DNA of 64,000 bases from Glandiceps talaboti (lineage: Eukaryota > Hemichordata > Enteropneusta > Spengelidae): NCBI RefSeq assembly GCF_964340395.1, contig NC_135571.1, positions 854,501 to 918,500 of the forward strand, given 5' to 3'. The position numbers and the translations under genes were made by a program. Position 1 is the first letter of the stretch. Every line of letters starts with the position of its first letter. The notes beneath the pieces are model-generated. The model was not told the origin of the DNA. It did not search any database and saw nothing but the letters and a program-made list of their open reading frames with translations. Shown here one piece after another: positions 11,800-26,543 of this stretch.

Positions 11800-12650
11800 T
11801 TACTGCCATATCGGGATGTTTTAAGCATGCTATGCAAAATTGAGTGTTTGCATCAATGGTTCCTTGGCAAGTCAATCACTGTAACCTTTGTCAGTGTGAC
11901 CTTGTTTTCGACTACACTACATGTATAGTCACATGCGTTCAATGCTATAGTCACACGCGTTCAATGCTATAGATTATCATTTTCTACTTGTAGGTGCCAA
12001 AGCAAGGTGATGCAGTGTAACTGCAGGATAAATTTGAAAGGGAATCAGGAAATAATTCCAGAGGCTATGTGTGTCCTCACACTTTCAAAGACTGAGAAAT
12101 CCCTGAATACATAAAAACAACTTACAGATTGCACTCTAAATGGATCTAGTCCTAAAATTGGAAACTGGAGAGAGAGAAATATTTATGTAAGGATTATAAC
12201 TGTTCAGGCAATGCAGAAATCTTCAAATTATGTTCGTTAAGTAGGGAAAGGTGGCTTTTTATAGATGTTTAACAAGCATGTCAAACATTTCTGTGGTTTT
12301 TTTATACCAACAGTGGAAAGCAAATAAAATGTTTTCCAAATAATTTTATTCTTGAACATAATTATGTAAAAGAAAAAAAAACTGGTGTAAGAATATTAAA
12401 TCCTAATGCATACAGATGAAGATAGCTAGGTTATAGTCATATTGTATTGGGCAAAAAAAAAATTTAAAAAAAAATTTGCTTCTGATAACATGACCTCAGA
12501 AAATAGGATATTAGGTAGTTCGAGATTTTATATTATTTTACTCAAAGACAAGATGCATGTACTCGAAGTCTAGTTCCAAACAGGGACAGTATTACAAGTT
12601 AAGAATTTCATTACTTAAACTGTCTGTCATGGCACTAGACTAAGATACTC
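11800..12650. other. Unannotated stretch
   Basis: Only a 23-bp direct duplication (GCGTTCAATGCTATAG, 11936-11972) and A-rich runs are visible. Confidence 0.4.
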
Positions 12651-12875
12651 GTTAGTTAGTCACAATACTTCTGTAACAGTTGATGAATAGATGTATAAAA
12701 GTAGTAAATGAAGACAATTATGTGATTCAGAAGTAGACAAACACAATATGCAGACTGTGCTGTTAGTTAGTCACAATACTTAATATGTAAGAGTTGATGA
12801 ATAGATTGTATAAAAGAAGTAAATGAAGACAATTATGTGATTCAGAAGTAGACAAACACAATATGCAGACTGTGC
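12651..12875. repeat. Tandem duplication of about 111 bp
   Basis: Two copies start at GTTAGTTAGTCACAATACTT (12651 and about 12762) and share TTGATGAATAGAT, AATGAAGACAATTATGTGAT, AGTAGACAAACACAATATGC and AGACTGTGCTGTTA. Divergence is low, so the event is recent. Confidence 0.85.
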
Positions 12876-13111
12876 TGTTATAGACTTATATGACATCGTT
12901 TCTCTCTTGAATGTGATTTATAAAAAAGTAACTAAAGATACTTTGGCAAGACAATCTACAGGGAAATAGAAGTAAATTGTCATAATTACACCTTTTTGCA
13001 TGTAAAAAAATGCTTCGAGTCGGCGGCTTAACCTTAGGGTCAGTCGGGTTATGGGAAACACATATTTTTATTTGGTCTTATAATGGCCACATCATGCAGA
13101 CCATCTAATAG

Positions 13112-13332
13112 CCCGTGTAGCGGCCCAATGACTATCGCGCATGCACGTCCTATATACTATGCGATTTTTTTTTTGGTGATTTTACCCAAGGATGCATTGC
13201 GACAATCACAAACGCATACATGTTCTCCACACGGAGGACGTTATCTACGATATCATTGTGAGGCAACCGGTCACAAATGAATCTACCCTTTGTGAGCTTA
13301 TGGGCTTTGCCTACCATATAGTTAAGATATTA
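13112..13332 (+). repeat. R240 dispersed repeat, copy 2
   Basis: It aligns block by block to 1671-1905: GCGGCCCAATGACTA, GCATGCACGTCCTATATACT, TTACCCAAGGATGCATTGCG, GTCACAAATGAATCTACCC, GGGCTTTGCCTA. It has a T-run expansion and a shortened middle. Two overlapping 62-65 codon frames cross it but are not shared with the other copies. Confidence 0.65.
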
Positions 13333-14250
13333 AGTCTTATGCCATGTGATTTACAAATATTACAAACATGTTTACATTAACAGAAAATAGACAGGTGTCC
13401 AATATAACACTTACAGTGTCAAAAGGTTTCCAAGACAACGTCAGGGAAATGCTTACAATTAGCAGCAGCTGACACATACACTAATTATACGACCATGTCA
13501 TTATTTCTAGTTTCATAGTTATTTCAAAACCAATATTCTATAATGTTGATTTTGTAATATGGGTTTCTAAATCTTTCATAAAAATAGACACAAAACAATA
13601 TTGTTTTCAAAAAATTCAAGAAAGCACCTCTACATGTACTTTCTCTATAAGCAGTGGTTTGATACCATTAGAGATACTAAGTAATGCAATCGAGGTAAAG
13701 AGTTGGCTGAGTATTAATGCAATCGAGGTAAAGTCTCAGATTTAATGACAACCTACGATTTAGGCATTTTCTAAAACCATTACTTGGTTAACAATTCTCA
13801 GTACCTGCAATAGCTTTTTACCTCATGCTAGATGGTCAAAACAGAACAAGAAGGGCGACTTTTTTTCATGCACACCTTATGATGCATGTGAAGCGTGTGG
13901 TGTATAATTAGTTATGGTGTTGACTAAATATTGAATGTTTTTTTAATTACTTTTATGATGCACTTAATATTCTATTTCAGGTACTAAGAATTGACAATTG
14001 TATATCTACCGTAAAGAGCATCTGTCTTCGGGTCATGCATATGCGCATCCTGAAGTTTGTCGCTAAATTTACCTTAATAACCTACTATGATGAAGTCAAG
14101 CTAACAAATAAGTTAAATCACAGCTACTGAATAGCTCTGTCATTTTCTCAGTCAAAGATTAGCACTAACAGATAATACACTAAATTTACTATCCTAATAA
14201 ATTAATATCCTGTCTGAATACACATCATTTTATTTTGAGCAAAGTAATCT
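13333..14250. other. Unannotated stretch
   Basis: A TAATGCAATCGAGGTAAAG duplication (about 13683-13733) is the only structure noted. Confidence 0.4.
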
Positions 14251-14254
14251 CAGC

Positions 14255-14610
14255 GCACACACACACACATACATACACCAATGCATGCATACATACATAC
14301 ATACATACATACATACATACATACATACACACGAACACACGCATACACACACACATACATACATACATACATACATACATACATACACACAAACACACAC
14401 ATACACACACGCATACATACATACATACATACATACATACATACATACACACAAACACACACATACACACACGCATACATACATACATACATACACACAC
14501 ATACATACATACATACATACATACATACATACAGACATACATACATACATACATACATACATACATACATACACACATACATACAGACATACAGACATAC
14601 ATACATACAT

Positions 14611-14643
<33 letters not shown>

Positions 14644-14675
14644 TACATACATACATACATACATACATACATACA

Positions 14676-14705
<30 letters not shown>
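14255..14705. repeat. Compound ACAT/CA microsatellite
   Basis: About 450 bp of ACAT tetramers is interrupted by AC runs and occasional ACAG. Blocks such as ACACAAACACACACATACAC recur, so segments have been duplicated as well as slipped. It yields six long low-complexity open frames on both strands, none credible. Confidence 0.97.
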
Positions 14706-14707
<2 letters not shown>

Positions 14708-15331
14708 CAATCACATAATAATTATTCTAGAGTCTTTCTACTCAAATATAAATGACATAGATTAATTGCATTTAGTAATTCAATACCTTAAGAGATTATT
14801 AATAGTATTTCTTATGAAATACATATTAGGTTAGCTTCAAGAACACTGCCTGAAAGGTAAATATCATATATCAATCAACTATTTCTACCTGTTATGTTAC
14901 ATATATGGACTACCGGTATACTAGGGTAAGTGGCTGCCTTGATATTCGATGCACATACTACATCCAATCACATTGAGGTGTCTGTGTATTGCATGGCTGC
15001 TTACTTTAAATCTATCATTGTCATCTGGTAGTGCATAAATTGATAATGTCAGTTTATATCTGTTGAACGACTACAACCACACTGGAGAGACAATGAAAAG
15101 CAGAATCATCAAACTTTACTGATGGGAAATACCTTGGGTAATGTCAACAAGTCAACTTATTACACTAAGTATAAGCATTTGATTGACGTGCACCCCTTTG
15201 ATGAAATAGTAGGAAATAGTAGCTGAATGATGCATCTCATGATCTTACATAGTAAAGTAGAGGGGTGAGTTCAGAGTGCCTTTGTAAACTCACCATGTAG
15301 CAAAGTTATAGTGACTGTTGGTGGCTTTCGC
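14706..15331. other. Unannotated stretch
   Basis: No feature supported. Confidence 0.4.
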
Positions 15332-15426
15332 AATATAGTTATAGTGTGAAGAATGTTCATGCATACTTTCTGGCTGATAACACTAACCAGAAAGTATGCA
15401 TGATCATTCTTCCACAATATAGCTAT
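15332..15426. repeat. Hairpin-forming inverted repeat, about 40-bp arms
   Basis: The left arm (15332-15372, ending CATGCATACTTTCTGG) pairs with the right arm (15387-15426, beginning CCAGAAAGTATGCATG) around a 14-bp loop. Mismatches are few. It could be a small foldback MITE or a stand-alone palindrome. A precursor-microRNA reading is possible on shape alone but nothing else supports it. Confidence 0.8.
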
Positions 15427-16255
15427 TTTGCAATATCAGTGATATCTGCAGAACAGGAAATACCGTCAGATACATTGCTTTTAACCATAACATGATTATT
15501 TGAACAAGCATATAGAAATAAGTTTACTATATGTATATGCTAGAATTAAGAATAACAACATATATAGAGAGAGTGAAACTTACTGACAGAGATATTGCCT
15601 TTCACATAAAATAAATATTTGAAGAAATATACACATAATTTCACTATAAACACGTAAACTATAACTATTTCATGACCACTGCAAGTGGAACTTTCATTCA
15701 TTTGTACATTCTTATTGATAACTTTGCATCTTTGAATGAGGCGAAGTTATAGCATTTGAAGTATTATAGAGAATCATTACTTTATTGAATGATTAAAGTT
15801 TGGTAAAGTTTCTCCTGTTCTGTTAAATTGTACATTATCCATAATTATTCACTGAAATCAATTTTAAACGATTTAATGACTTGAAGACGATATTGAAATC
15901 ACAAATCGACAAAAATAAATAGTATGAAAATCATTTTGATATATCGTATATCAAGTTTAATATATATCGTATGTCACGATTGATTCACTAATGACAATGA
16001 TTACATGGTAATATAATTTTGGTAACATGAAGCATATAATGAACTGAGTAAAGTGATATGCCATGTACGTTTATCCAAACATTGTTTATATTTCCTTGAA
16101 TAAAACATTCAATAGATGTAACTTCCAAAGATAATCAACTATAAAACTTATTCTATATACCCCATGTCTAGTAAAACATGTTTTTATTTTGTGAGAGAAA
16201 AAAATATGTAATGTTATTATAATATTGGAATTGCATTGTTAATCAAACTATGGAT
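15427..16255. other. Unannotated AT-rich stretch
   Basis: Two weakly similar segments (about 15455-15535 and 15555-15650, both with ACAGANATTGC...ATTTGAA and a TTTACTAT-like end) may be an old duplication. Nothing else seen. Confidence 0.35.
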
Positions 16256-16317
16256 GTATGTATGTGTGTGTGTGTGTGTGTGTGTGTATGCATGCATGCA
16301 TGTATGTATGTACGTAC

Positions 16318-16348
<31 letters not shown>

Positions 16349-16350
16349 TT
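16254..16350. repeat. GTAT/GT/CATG microsatellite
   Basis: GTAT, GT, GCAT and GTAC runs in succession. Confidence 0.9.
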
Positions 16351-16456
16351 GCACCTTACATGAACCTCAGGCATTTTAATATGAAATTCACCAGGTGAGC
16401 GTTGGTACTCAGGTGATCATGAGCAGACACGTACCACCTGAACACATGACATGCAC

Positions 16457-16457
16457 A

Positions 16458-16504
<47 letters not shown>
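16457..16504. repeat. CA microsatellite
   Basis: About 23 uninterrupted CA dinucleotides. Flanking open frames are artefacts. Confidence 0.92.
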
Positions 16505-16506
<2 letters not shown>

Positions 16507-17191
16507 CAAGAACAATCCATGGGTAATTCATCCATCCATGAACCCATCTAGCCATCAATTCTATCAATCCCTCCGAGTAGACCACACATACGCCATATTA
16601 TACAATAACAGATGTACTGTAGATTTAGATGAGGTTCATTGCGTTCATGAGATATTACTGTATGGCAAATCTTGCTGCTTTCACATGTTGACGTAACAAT
16701 AATCTTACTTCCAAACAGTAAGGTGTAGAATGAGACTCTACGGATAAATTAATCTTTCCATTTCTCACCATTCAGACTTCAGGAATAATAACCTAAGAGC
16801 CCTTAGACAATCCTAGCAACCACCAGACAGATATATGACTAAATCAACTTAAGATTATCTGTTTGATTAATGGCTGTACATGTTTGAGGTAAATATGATA
16901 TGTTGATCAAGTTCTATTACCCTAGAGGTAGGTTTAGTTCACTGGGAAGATCTTACTTTGATTTCACTATAACATGCACGTAACTCCAGTGTCCTTGTAA
17001 ACGAATTACATGCAGGGGAGAGTGTACTTAGTCTATCTTCAATGTTATCTATAACATCGTCATGTTTTTGTGTAGCTGAGTCAATATATTCTACACAAGT
17101 AAAGATACTTACTAAAAAATGAATAAAGCAAAATGAAGCTGTTGACACATACGTGATCACTTTGGTTTGAACAGCTCACCATCTAGACACC

Positions 17192-17543
17192 TTAAAGTGG
17201 CCATAAATGAGAATTTGGTATTTATTTTGGATTTTTATTTGATAAAACAGCTTCACTATGTTTTTCTACTTGAAAAAATAATGTGAAATAACATATACCA
17301 AGTTCATGTTTGCAACTAAATAAACTGCAAAACATTAAACAATGTGTACAATGTTTGTTATTGTATGTACAATAACAAACATTTTACACTTTTTGCATCT
17401 TTTTGCAATGTATTGAGTTATGAACACGGACTTGGTCAATTTTCTTTCACATTATTTTTTCAAGTAGAAAAACATAGTGAAGCTGTTTTATCAAATAAAA
17501 ATCTAAAATAAATACCAAATTCTCATCCACATGGCCACTTTAA
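17192..17543. mobile_element. TTAA-flanked MITE, intact copy 1
   Basis: The element proper is 17196-17539 (344 bp), bounded by TTAA on both sides (17192-17195 and 17540-17543). Its ends, AGTGGCCAT and ATGGCCACT, are inverted. The inversion continues inward (GAATTTGGTATTTATTTTGG against CCAAA near the other end; GATAAAACAGCTTCACTATG against CATAGTGAAGCTGTTTTATC) to a central GTTATTGTATGTACAATAAC, so nearly the whole element can fold. It encodes nothing. TTAA duplications are typical of piggyBac-type transposases, but the terminal AGTGGCC is not a classic piggyBac end, so the superfamily is inference. An intact sister is at 58708-59052. Confidence 0.85.
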
Positions 17544-17644
17544 TAAGTAACATTTCTGCCAAACATAAAGGCAATAAATGTGTCAGTCTCTGGTATTTGT
17601 GCATTGGCATATATATATTTTTTTCCACACACACATAATCTGTC

Positions 17645-17798
17645 AGACAGAGAGACGGACAGTCAGTCCGACAATCAGTCAGTCAGACAGAGAGACAGAG
17701 ACAGACAGACAGACAGACAGACAGTCAGTCAGACAGTCAGACAGAGAGAGAGAGAGAGACAGAGACAGTGGGACAGAGAGACAGACACACAGACAGAC

Positions 17799-17829
<31 letters not shown>
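17645..17829. repeat. CAGA/CAGT microsatellite
   Basis: Runs of CAGA, CAGT and GA alternate, with a GGGACAGAGAG interruption. Confidence 0.95.
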
Positions 17830-17830
<1 letters not shown>

Positions 17831-18258
17831 TGCCACTGTAATGATATCTTTCCAGAACCATATATTTCAGGTGTGTTAACTATTAACTCCAAACATCAAT
17901 GTATACCATTCTAGACATTATTTACTAGTTCTACATCACCTGTTGATGGCTTCACAAATTCCCTATTTCATATCAAATTATCTACTGTGACATTATAGAT
18001 AATAATATTGGAAAGCAAAATATTAATCTCTTCTGACAGGTAGAGACACAGGTCAACAAAGCGCTTTTAATTAACTCCTTAGGTAAGCATTATCAATCAT
18101 AAAAAGCCTTCAAGATTAGAATGATAGTTAAGGTGATAATTTGACCTGTTGCCGGTTCCAAGAAGCATTGCGTGTCTCTCCATACAACGTACGCCATGTA
18201 TTGTGTATGTGCTGAGGGGTAAATTTGCATGCACTACCATGGGTTCACCTGTGAAATC

Positions 18259-18339
<81 letters not shown>

Positions 18340-18340
18340 T

Positions 18341-18403
<63 letters not shown>
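18259..18403. repeat. CTAT then GA compound microsatellite
   Basis: About ten CTAT units pass directly into about 100 bp of GA with a few AAGA/GTGA interruptions. Confidence 0.95.
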
Positions 18404-18405
<2 letters not shown>

Positions 18406-19191
18406 GCCACGAATTTCACTATAATAGGATTTGAGGTTTCCCCAGTGACCAAGTACAACTTGTTTCCACGAATTTTGGAGTAATCAACTTTCTAATCATT
18501 GCATGGTGTAATGTCTAGGACTGTCAGAGGATGAGAAGAGAAGAGTGTTAGATCACAGGTCGATACAGCTGCTCCTGACACATCTTAACAAAACAATATA
18601 TTGAGATGAAACGACTTTCCCACAAATGTTATTTTTAGCTTTTACTCTTGAGACTTACACAATGGTAAACTCAAATGTTTCTCTCTGATCTCAACTCAAA
18701 TGACTGACATGTTTCTTGAATATGTCACTATACAATGAGAATGATGTCAAAAACAGACAAACTGTGATTTTAAGTTTTCCCATTTCTTAAGAACATTAAA
18801 TCCTTAACTATAAGATAGTATGGTGTAGTGGAACTCTGAATTCAATCCAGCTAGTTGTGAAAATGAATTCGCAGATCAAACCACCATGTGTCCAATAATT
18901 CCGACTAATTAAAAATACTTCAAGAATTTCCTAATAATATCATTTTCTCTTTATGTTGTCAAACATGCTTAATTCCATTTGGGGGTAATACAAATACAAG
19001 TACTGTCCAGGTAGAAATCTTTCAACATGCCCTGTGAATCATTTACATGTGAACTTTCATTAAGCTGTCTGGTTTCTACATTTTACTAATAATATTTTAT
19101 TTCAATACTATATAGGTCATCTGGCTTTAAGTAGTACATAACTGAGAAAAATATATATTTCAAGGGTTTTAAAGAAAGTAAAGTGATCACA
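18404..19191. other. Unannotated stretch
   Basis: No feature supported. Confidence 0.4.
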
Positions 19192-19416
19192 TGCCCTTAC
19201 GGAAATGGTCTATAGTATTCTTATAGGATTCCCATAAGACCTATAATATTCCTATAAGACTGATCGTTCCTATAGGTCTGTCCTAAAAGATTCCTTTAGG
19301 ACTATCCTAATTCCTATAGGAATTGTAAAGTATTCCTTTAAGAAAGGGGCTAAAATCCTATAAGATCTTATAGGAATAATCTTGTAGGAATACTATAAAC
19401 CATTTCCGTAAGGGCA
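19192..19416. mobile_element. MITE with TGCCCTTACGG termini
   Basis: The left end TGCCCTTACGGAAATGGT and the right end ACCATTTCCGTAAGGGCA are perfectly inverted over 18 bp. The inversion then continues through TATAGTATTC. The 225-bp interior is packed with variants of TCCTATAGGA and TCTTATAGGA, themselves palindromic, so it is a multi-hairpin sequence with no coding capacity. I do not see a clear target duplication. This is the only copy in the window. Confidence 0.8.
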
Positions 19417-19550
19417 GAAAACATACATGGCTTGTGTACTTATAATATGAACTTTTTGTGAGTTTTGGGGAGTTTCAGTTTTTACATTAACTGATTTAAA
19501 CATGTAACATATTCATATACCTTTCATCATTAAGATACCAATATTTCTAC

Positions 19551-19858
19551 CCATTACAGAATCAAGCCATTAGCTAAGAAAGTGGGGTTTCTTATCTTTC
19601 TTATCACTGAATATTGTTTGTTGGCAATATTTACAAATGTGATAAAGCACTATTACATAACACATCAGGCAAAGCTAAGCTCAATATCTAAGTGTGAAGC
19701 CCCTAATGTCATATCAGTTGTTATCAGTTTTACTGACCCATTATCAGTGACATTGCAAATAGCTTTAGAGATGCAAACAAGTTTTATGACACCCGACTTG
19801 CTGGCTCACCAAGTCGGGAAAGTTGCACTTGAACTGCTAATGCAAAGAATCCATTATG
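19551..19858 (+). repeat. 308-bp dispersed repeat, uninterrupted copy
   Basis: It is collinear without indels with the reverse complement of 27026-27534 once the 201-bp insertion and target duplication there are removed. I count 11 differences in 308 positions. One frame is open for about 98 codons and the segment starts after CCATTACAG, so an exon was considered. Between the copies, however, the differences in that frame are mostly amino-acid-changing and one creates a stop. The two ends share an inverted CATTAGC at equal distance from each terminus, hinting at degenerate terminal inverted repeats of a DNA element. Confidence 0.8.
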
Positions 19859-21048
19859 CGATGTGTACTTTCCATTAATTAGTAAATTGTGGTGAGACTT
19901 TTCTTAAGAGGATTGCCTAGCAAGAGTTTAAATACCAGTGTTAGGTTACCATTATCTCTTATTATCTAAGTGGTGGGAATCTTCCACAAAGCAATCTGTC
20001 TTTTAAGACGATTAACCAGACACCTCTTTCAAAATCTACTTATTTAAGGTCAAACAGTTGTCTGACATATTTACTGTCTCACATCTACCTTTCACTAAAT
20101 GATGGAAGGCATGATATATTGACAAAGCAGTGAAAATAAAGATAGCATTAATTTATAATTAAACAATGTCCTTACAGTGACATGAGCTAATTAGTTTGTA
20201 ACTTTTTCAATTGTTTGTTTGTCATTTGAATTAGCTATTCTGTGATTCACCGTTTCAATGAAAAGAAAATATTGAAAAACCACAATAAAATTATAAATAA
20301 CCTAACTATTGTGATTAAAATGTTTAATATTTTAGAAGAATTGTTAAATCTATGTATTAAAGACAGAACTGCCCTATATAAAGAGGATTATGGCTAATCT
20401 ATGCAAATGCGGGAAATTCAAACTGTTGTACAGAGTACGAGCTTCTGGGTCTTGTTTTCAGCATTTTTACTTTGCTCCGAGAAACACATAGGTCATGTAT
20501 CATGTACAAATTGTTTGTGAATATCATAGGATGGTAACTTGATACACAAATTAGTTGAAAATCAGTCTGTTTGTTTCATAGAATGAAAAAACCTTTCCAA
20601 ATGAGACAAATTTGCATGTGAAAAACCCAGATATAGGGAATGTTTATATTTTGGTGATTACTTGCCAGTGAGTCACCACAAGTTCTCCACCTCCAAACAT
20701 ACAGTCAGTCATATGCAACATAGGGTCCCAGGTGCCGTCAGTTGTATGTTTAATTATTTTTCATAGCACAATATTAAAACTTTATGTGTTTCAGTGCATA
20801 AGTCAAATATATATATGGACAACAATAAAGATCACTCAAGAATGTAAACTTAACTTTATGCATTAATTTCTCAAGCATGTCAATTTTGAATTATCATTGT
20901 ATTGGCATTGTCTTTTGAATTTTTCTCAACAGTGATCCCATGCTACGATAAAAAGACATTTATACCCTGGCAGGATTATTAGATTTGCATAGTTTCCTAT
21001 TCATTTTATGACCCATCAATATGCACAAGTGCAAGTGTGGCGCACTCA
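19859..21048. other. Unannotated AT-rich stretch
   Basis: No feature supported. Confidence 0.4.
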
Positions 21049-21135
21049 GGGTATTTGCACGAGTGGTTGCAGCACCCATACTTTTATGAGCTTAGTGCAG
21101 CAGAAAACACTGCAAGCATGAGTGCAAATACCCCC
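21049..21135. repeat. Short inverted repeat
   Basis: GGGTATTTGCAC with TGGTTGCAG on the left pairs imperfectly with CTGCAAGCATGAGTGCAAAT and ACCC on the right (about 24-bp arms, loop of about 40 bp). A 63-codon open frame across it is probably chance. Confidence 0.55.
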
Positions 21136-21787
21136 AAGTGGTTCCCACATTGGAACTCACATGGCATGGGGTTCTGTTATTATTACATATGTTTATCTGA
21201 AATGGCAAATTTCCATAAAAATCTGTAAAATCATACAGCAAGATCATATCATTTGCATGTAGGTATGCAATAATATTTTGGTACTACACAGCAGTGAAAA
21301 TACCACAAGTATACGTGCGCACCACTGCAAGTAATCTCTTGTACATAATTATGTTATAATTATAAGGCCTTTTTGTACATACAGTAATTTAATGAAATTA
21401 CAGCATAGAAAACAGGCCTATTCAGCTACAGAAACAATTTGAATTTCAAGCTATTGGTAAGATCTAATTATGGAAATTTTAAGTTGTATGTAATTACATT
21501 ACTATGCTATGCATATTGTGAGCTCTCTAAATCCAATATATGTACAAATAGATTAAGTCATTCTAACAACACTATAAAGTGGGTATTATATTTCTCAGCT
21601 GTGCCGCTACGCTCTGCATATTATATTGTATTTACATAATGCACAATTACATTTACATGTAATTGAAGCATAAGTTCTCTTTTTGTTTGACACAGAATTG
21701 CACGCTCAATCTAGATAAATGCAAATAGATAATCATTCAATGTAATGCGAAATTGGATTTTTTGTTGACCGAAAAAAATGTTGCACG

Positions 21788-21893
21788 CATGCACACACAC
21801 AGTCACACACACACATACACACACATACATACACACATACACATGCACACACATACGCACACACACATACACACACACACACACACACACATG
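21788..21893. repeat. CA-rich microsatellite
   Basis: An imperfect CA run with CATA and CATG interruptions. Confidence 0.93.
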
Positions 21894-22054
21894 CAACTGA
21901 AAAATAGAAAAGTACAGTTTGGTTTTCAAGACAAGAAGTAAATAAAAAAACTGACATGAATACTGCTGAACGCCATTTATCCGTTCAGTTGGTATCCAAT
22001 ATTTCTTCACATAATTGATCGTTAAATGATCACACAATGAAAACACGACTTGCC

Positions 22055-22197
22055 ATAATTGAATTTGAATGATTATGGCCAGCATTTACAAAAAAAAATT
22101 GTGTTGTTATAACTTAATTTGAATGATTATGGCCAGCATTTAGAAAAAAAAATGTGTTGTTATAACTTAATTTGAATGATTATGGCCAGCATTTACA
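22055..22197. repeat. 54-bp tandem repeat, 2.6 units
   Basis: TTTGAATGATTATGGCCAGC recurs three times at 53-54 bp spacing, separated by A-runs and GTGTTGTTATAACTTAA. Confidence 0.88.
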
Positions 22198-22394
22198 ATG
22201 TCTGACAACTAAAGTAGACATACATCTCATATTTCAAATATCCCTTGAAATTGATTTTTGGACAATAAACTTGTTATATTTTATCTACTTTTAGTAGGTA
22301 CTTCGGTATAAACCTAGTTTACATGCATTTTATATTTACTAAGTTTGTTTTAGCACCAAACACATACTGCAGAGAATCCAGTGAAGAAAATTGA

Positions 22395-22440
22395 TGTAGT
22401 TTTCTTAATGGGTGCAATAAAGATTCTATTCTATATAGAT
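22395..22440 (+). mobile_element. Possible LINE 3' tail
   Basis: TTCTTAATGGGTGCAATAAA followed by GATTCTATTCTATA resembles the AATAAA plus ATTCT-repeat ends of some non-LTR elements. No coding remnant is seen upstream, so this is weak. Confidence 0.25.
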
Positions 22441-23519
22441 GTTTATGTGGGGATTGCGATGATATGTGCTTTGGTTCCTTGCAGTCGTATGCACCCTAAG
22501 TCTTTATGTGGACTACTGAAACTATAAGGCTTGCAGCATCCAAGATAAATGTAAAGGAAGGGAGTACAACTCTACAAATGCTTGTAACAATAGTTGGTAG
22601 AGTACCTGAAATGTTTTGATTGTAGTATATGTCGTGAATTACATTTATTGATTCTTATTTTGTGTTCTACGTTCTTTCCGTTACAAGTTGGAATACGCGT
22701 GCATTCTTATGTGATGTAAGTTTTCCGTTACTAGTTGGAACACACATTTATATAAAGTACAGAGTTCACAGAGTTCCCAGTGTATCCTACTACTTGCTTG
22801 TATCGTCATTTCTATTACTGCTGTTTTCGAACCCCTTTTCTATTGTGAGTCATCCACAGTATATTATGTGTTCATTGTACATACTGGTTGTCCTATGGTT
22901 AAATAATTCCTGCAAAAAGTTTGCGGAATCAATGGGAAATTTTAACATTAAAATGTGTAGTTTATTGTATATGACTTGTCCATATGACTAAGGTTGGGCA
23001 TTGGAGTTATTATTTTATCCAGTATAACTGAAAAGCAATAAAAGAGAGTAGTTTGAAAGCTATGTACTTAGCCTAGCTAGAGTTACGGTATAAAATATAG
23101 AGATTTGTTATATCATTCCAGTGGGATTTAAGACAGCTACCATCTTCTTCATTTCAAAGAGTATCTTTTTATTGAGGTTGTAGAACAATAAAATCACCAG
23201 ACCATTAGAACTAAATATCTTACATGCCATCATAAATTGTGAGTCCATGCTTTTTAGCTTTGCATGGTGGGGAACATGCCATCAACCTATCTGTAACAAA
23301 CTCTAATAATCAAGTATTTAAGTGTCCTTCCATCAATGTAACAACCCATAAAGAGTTGTAGTGAACATCACTTGCAGCATCAGACATATTATATTACTTT
23401 GAATCAGAAAAAGGAATTGTTACGTGAACATTTTGTGACTCCTTGTCATAGATTATGCCATACACCAGGACCTCCACCAATGTAGGGGTCTCTGATTATG
23501 CCATAGATAGGTGCCACAC
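22441..23519. other. Unannotated stretch
   Basis: A 109-codon open frame at 22662-22991 is hydrophobic and AT-driven, without a recognisable domain or paralogue. It is treated as chance. Confidence 0.35.
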
Positions 23520-23521
23520 CA

Positions 23522-25722
<2,201 letters not shown>

Positions 25723-25755
<33 letters not shown>

Positions 25756-25785
25756 TGTGTGTGTGTGTGTGTGTGTGTGTGTGCA
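25723..25785. repeat. CTGT then GT microsatellite
   Basis: CTGT tetramers pass into a GT run. The Cys/Val-rich frames across it are artefacts. Confidence 0.93.
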
Positions 25786-26543
25786 ACTGTTTTTTCAGGT
25801 TCTGCAATGCAACCAATGGAACATTCCAAGTCCTTTCATACAAATTATGGAATGAGATAGACAGTCTTTTTGTAGGATCAATTTCATAAAGTATGTGGTA
25901 TCATGGAACTTCTTTTAATTGTGTTCCAAATGCTTTGTTGTTGTACAACTTCTCTATGTTATGGGCAATGATTACCTTAAAGGGTATGGGAAATTAGGAA
26001 TGTGAAAATGTCAACTCTGTATACCTATGTCCTTGTATATCTCTCTGTCTGGCCTCCTAACTATTGTCTGGAAAATGTATTTCAGCAGTACTCCATGAGT
26101 AAAATGTCATTTCACTGACGTATAACATGCATGCACCAAAGAGCTGATATACGATATCAATTTCAATCTTGATTTGCTGGAGTATGTAAGTCAGGCATAC
26201 ACAAGTTTAATATGATGAACCTCCTTTTCTATAGAAATTGTTTTAAATTCTAAGAAACTGGGAAACTAATTTGGGGTACATTTTTCACTCTAGGTCATTC
26301 TAAATAGGATGACATTTCAAAGCAATAGAGAATGAAATGTCAAGAGTCTGAAACAAGATTCGTAAAAATGATGTATGTACATGTACCTGAGAGCTGGGAA
26401 ATGAAGTTCAGCTGCCTCTAGCTTAGGATGGTGCACAATGTCACACAAGTTCAATTAGCAAACTTTGTTTGTTTAGGAAGGAGGGGGTCTTGCATCAATA
26501 TGAGTGCTGAACTTCATCATTTTCACACTTCTAACTTGTCTTG

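Noticed and set aside
14225-14765. Six overlapping open frames of 145-176 codons
   Set aside because: All are translations of the ACAT/CA microsatellite (Tyr-Val-Cys-Met or Ile-His-Thr periodicity).
19582-19878. 98-codon open frame with exon-like borders (CCATTACAG before it, and GTAAGT after the paralogue)
   Set aside because: Against the paralogue at 27026-27534 I count eight replacement changes, two silent changes and one stop in this frame. That pattern fits unconstrained DNA. The donor-like GTAAGT is present in only one copy.
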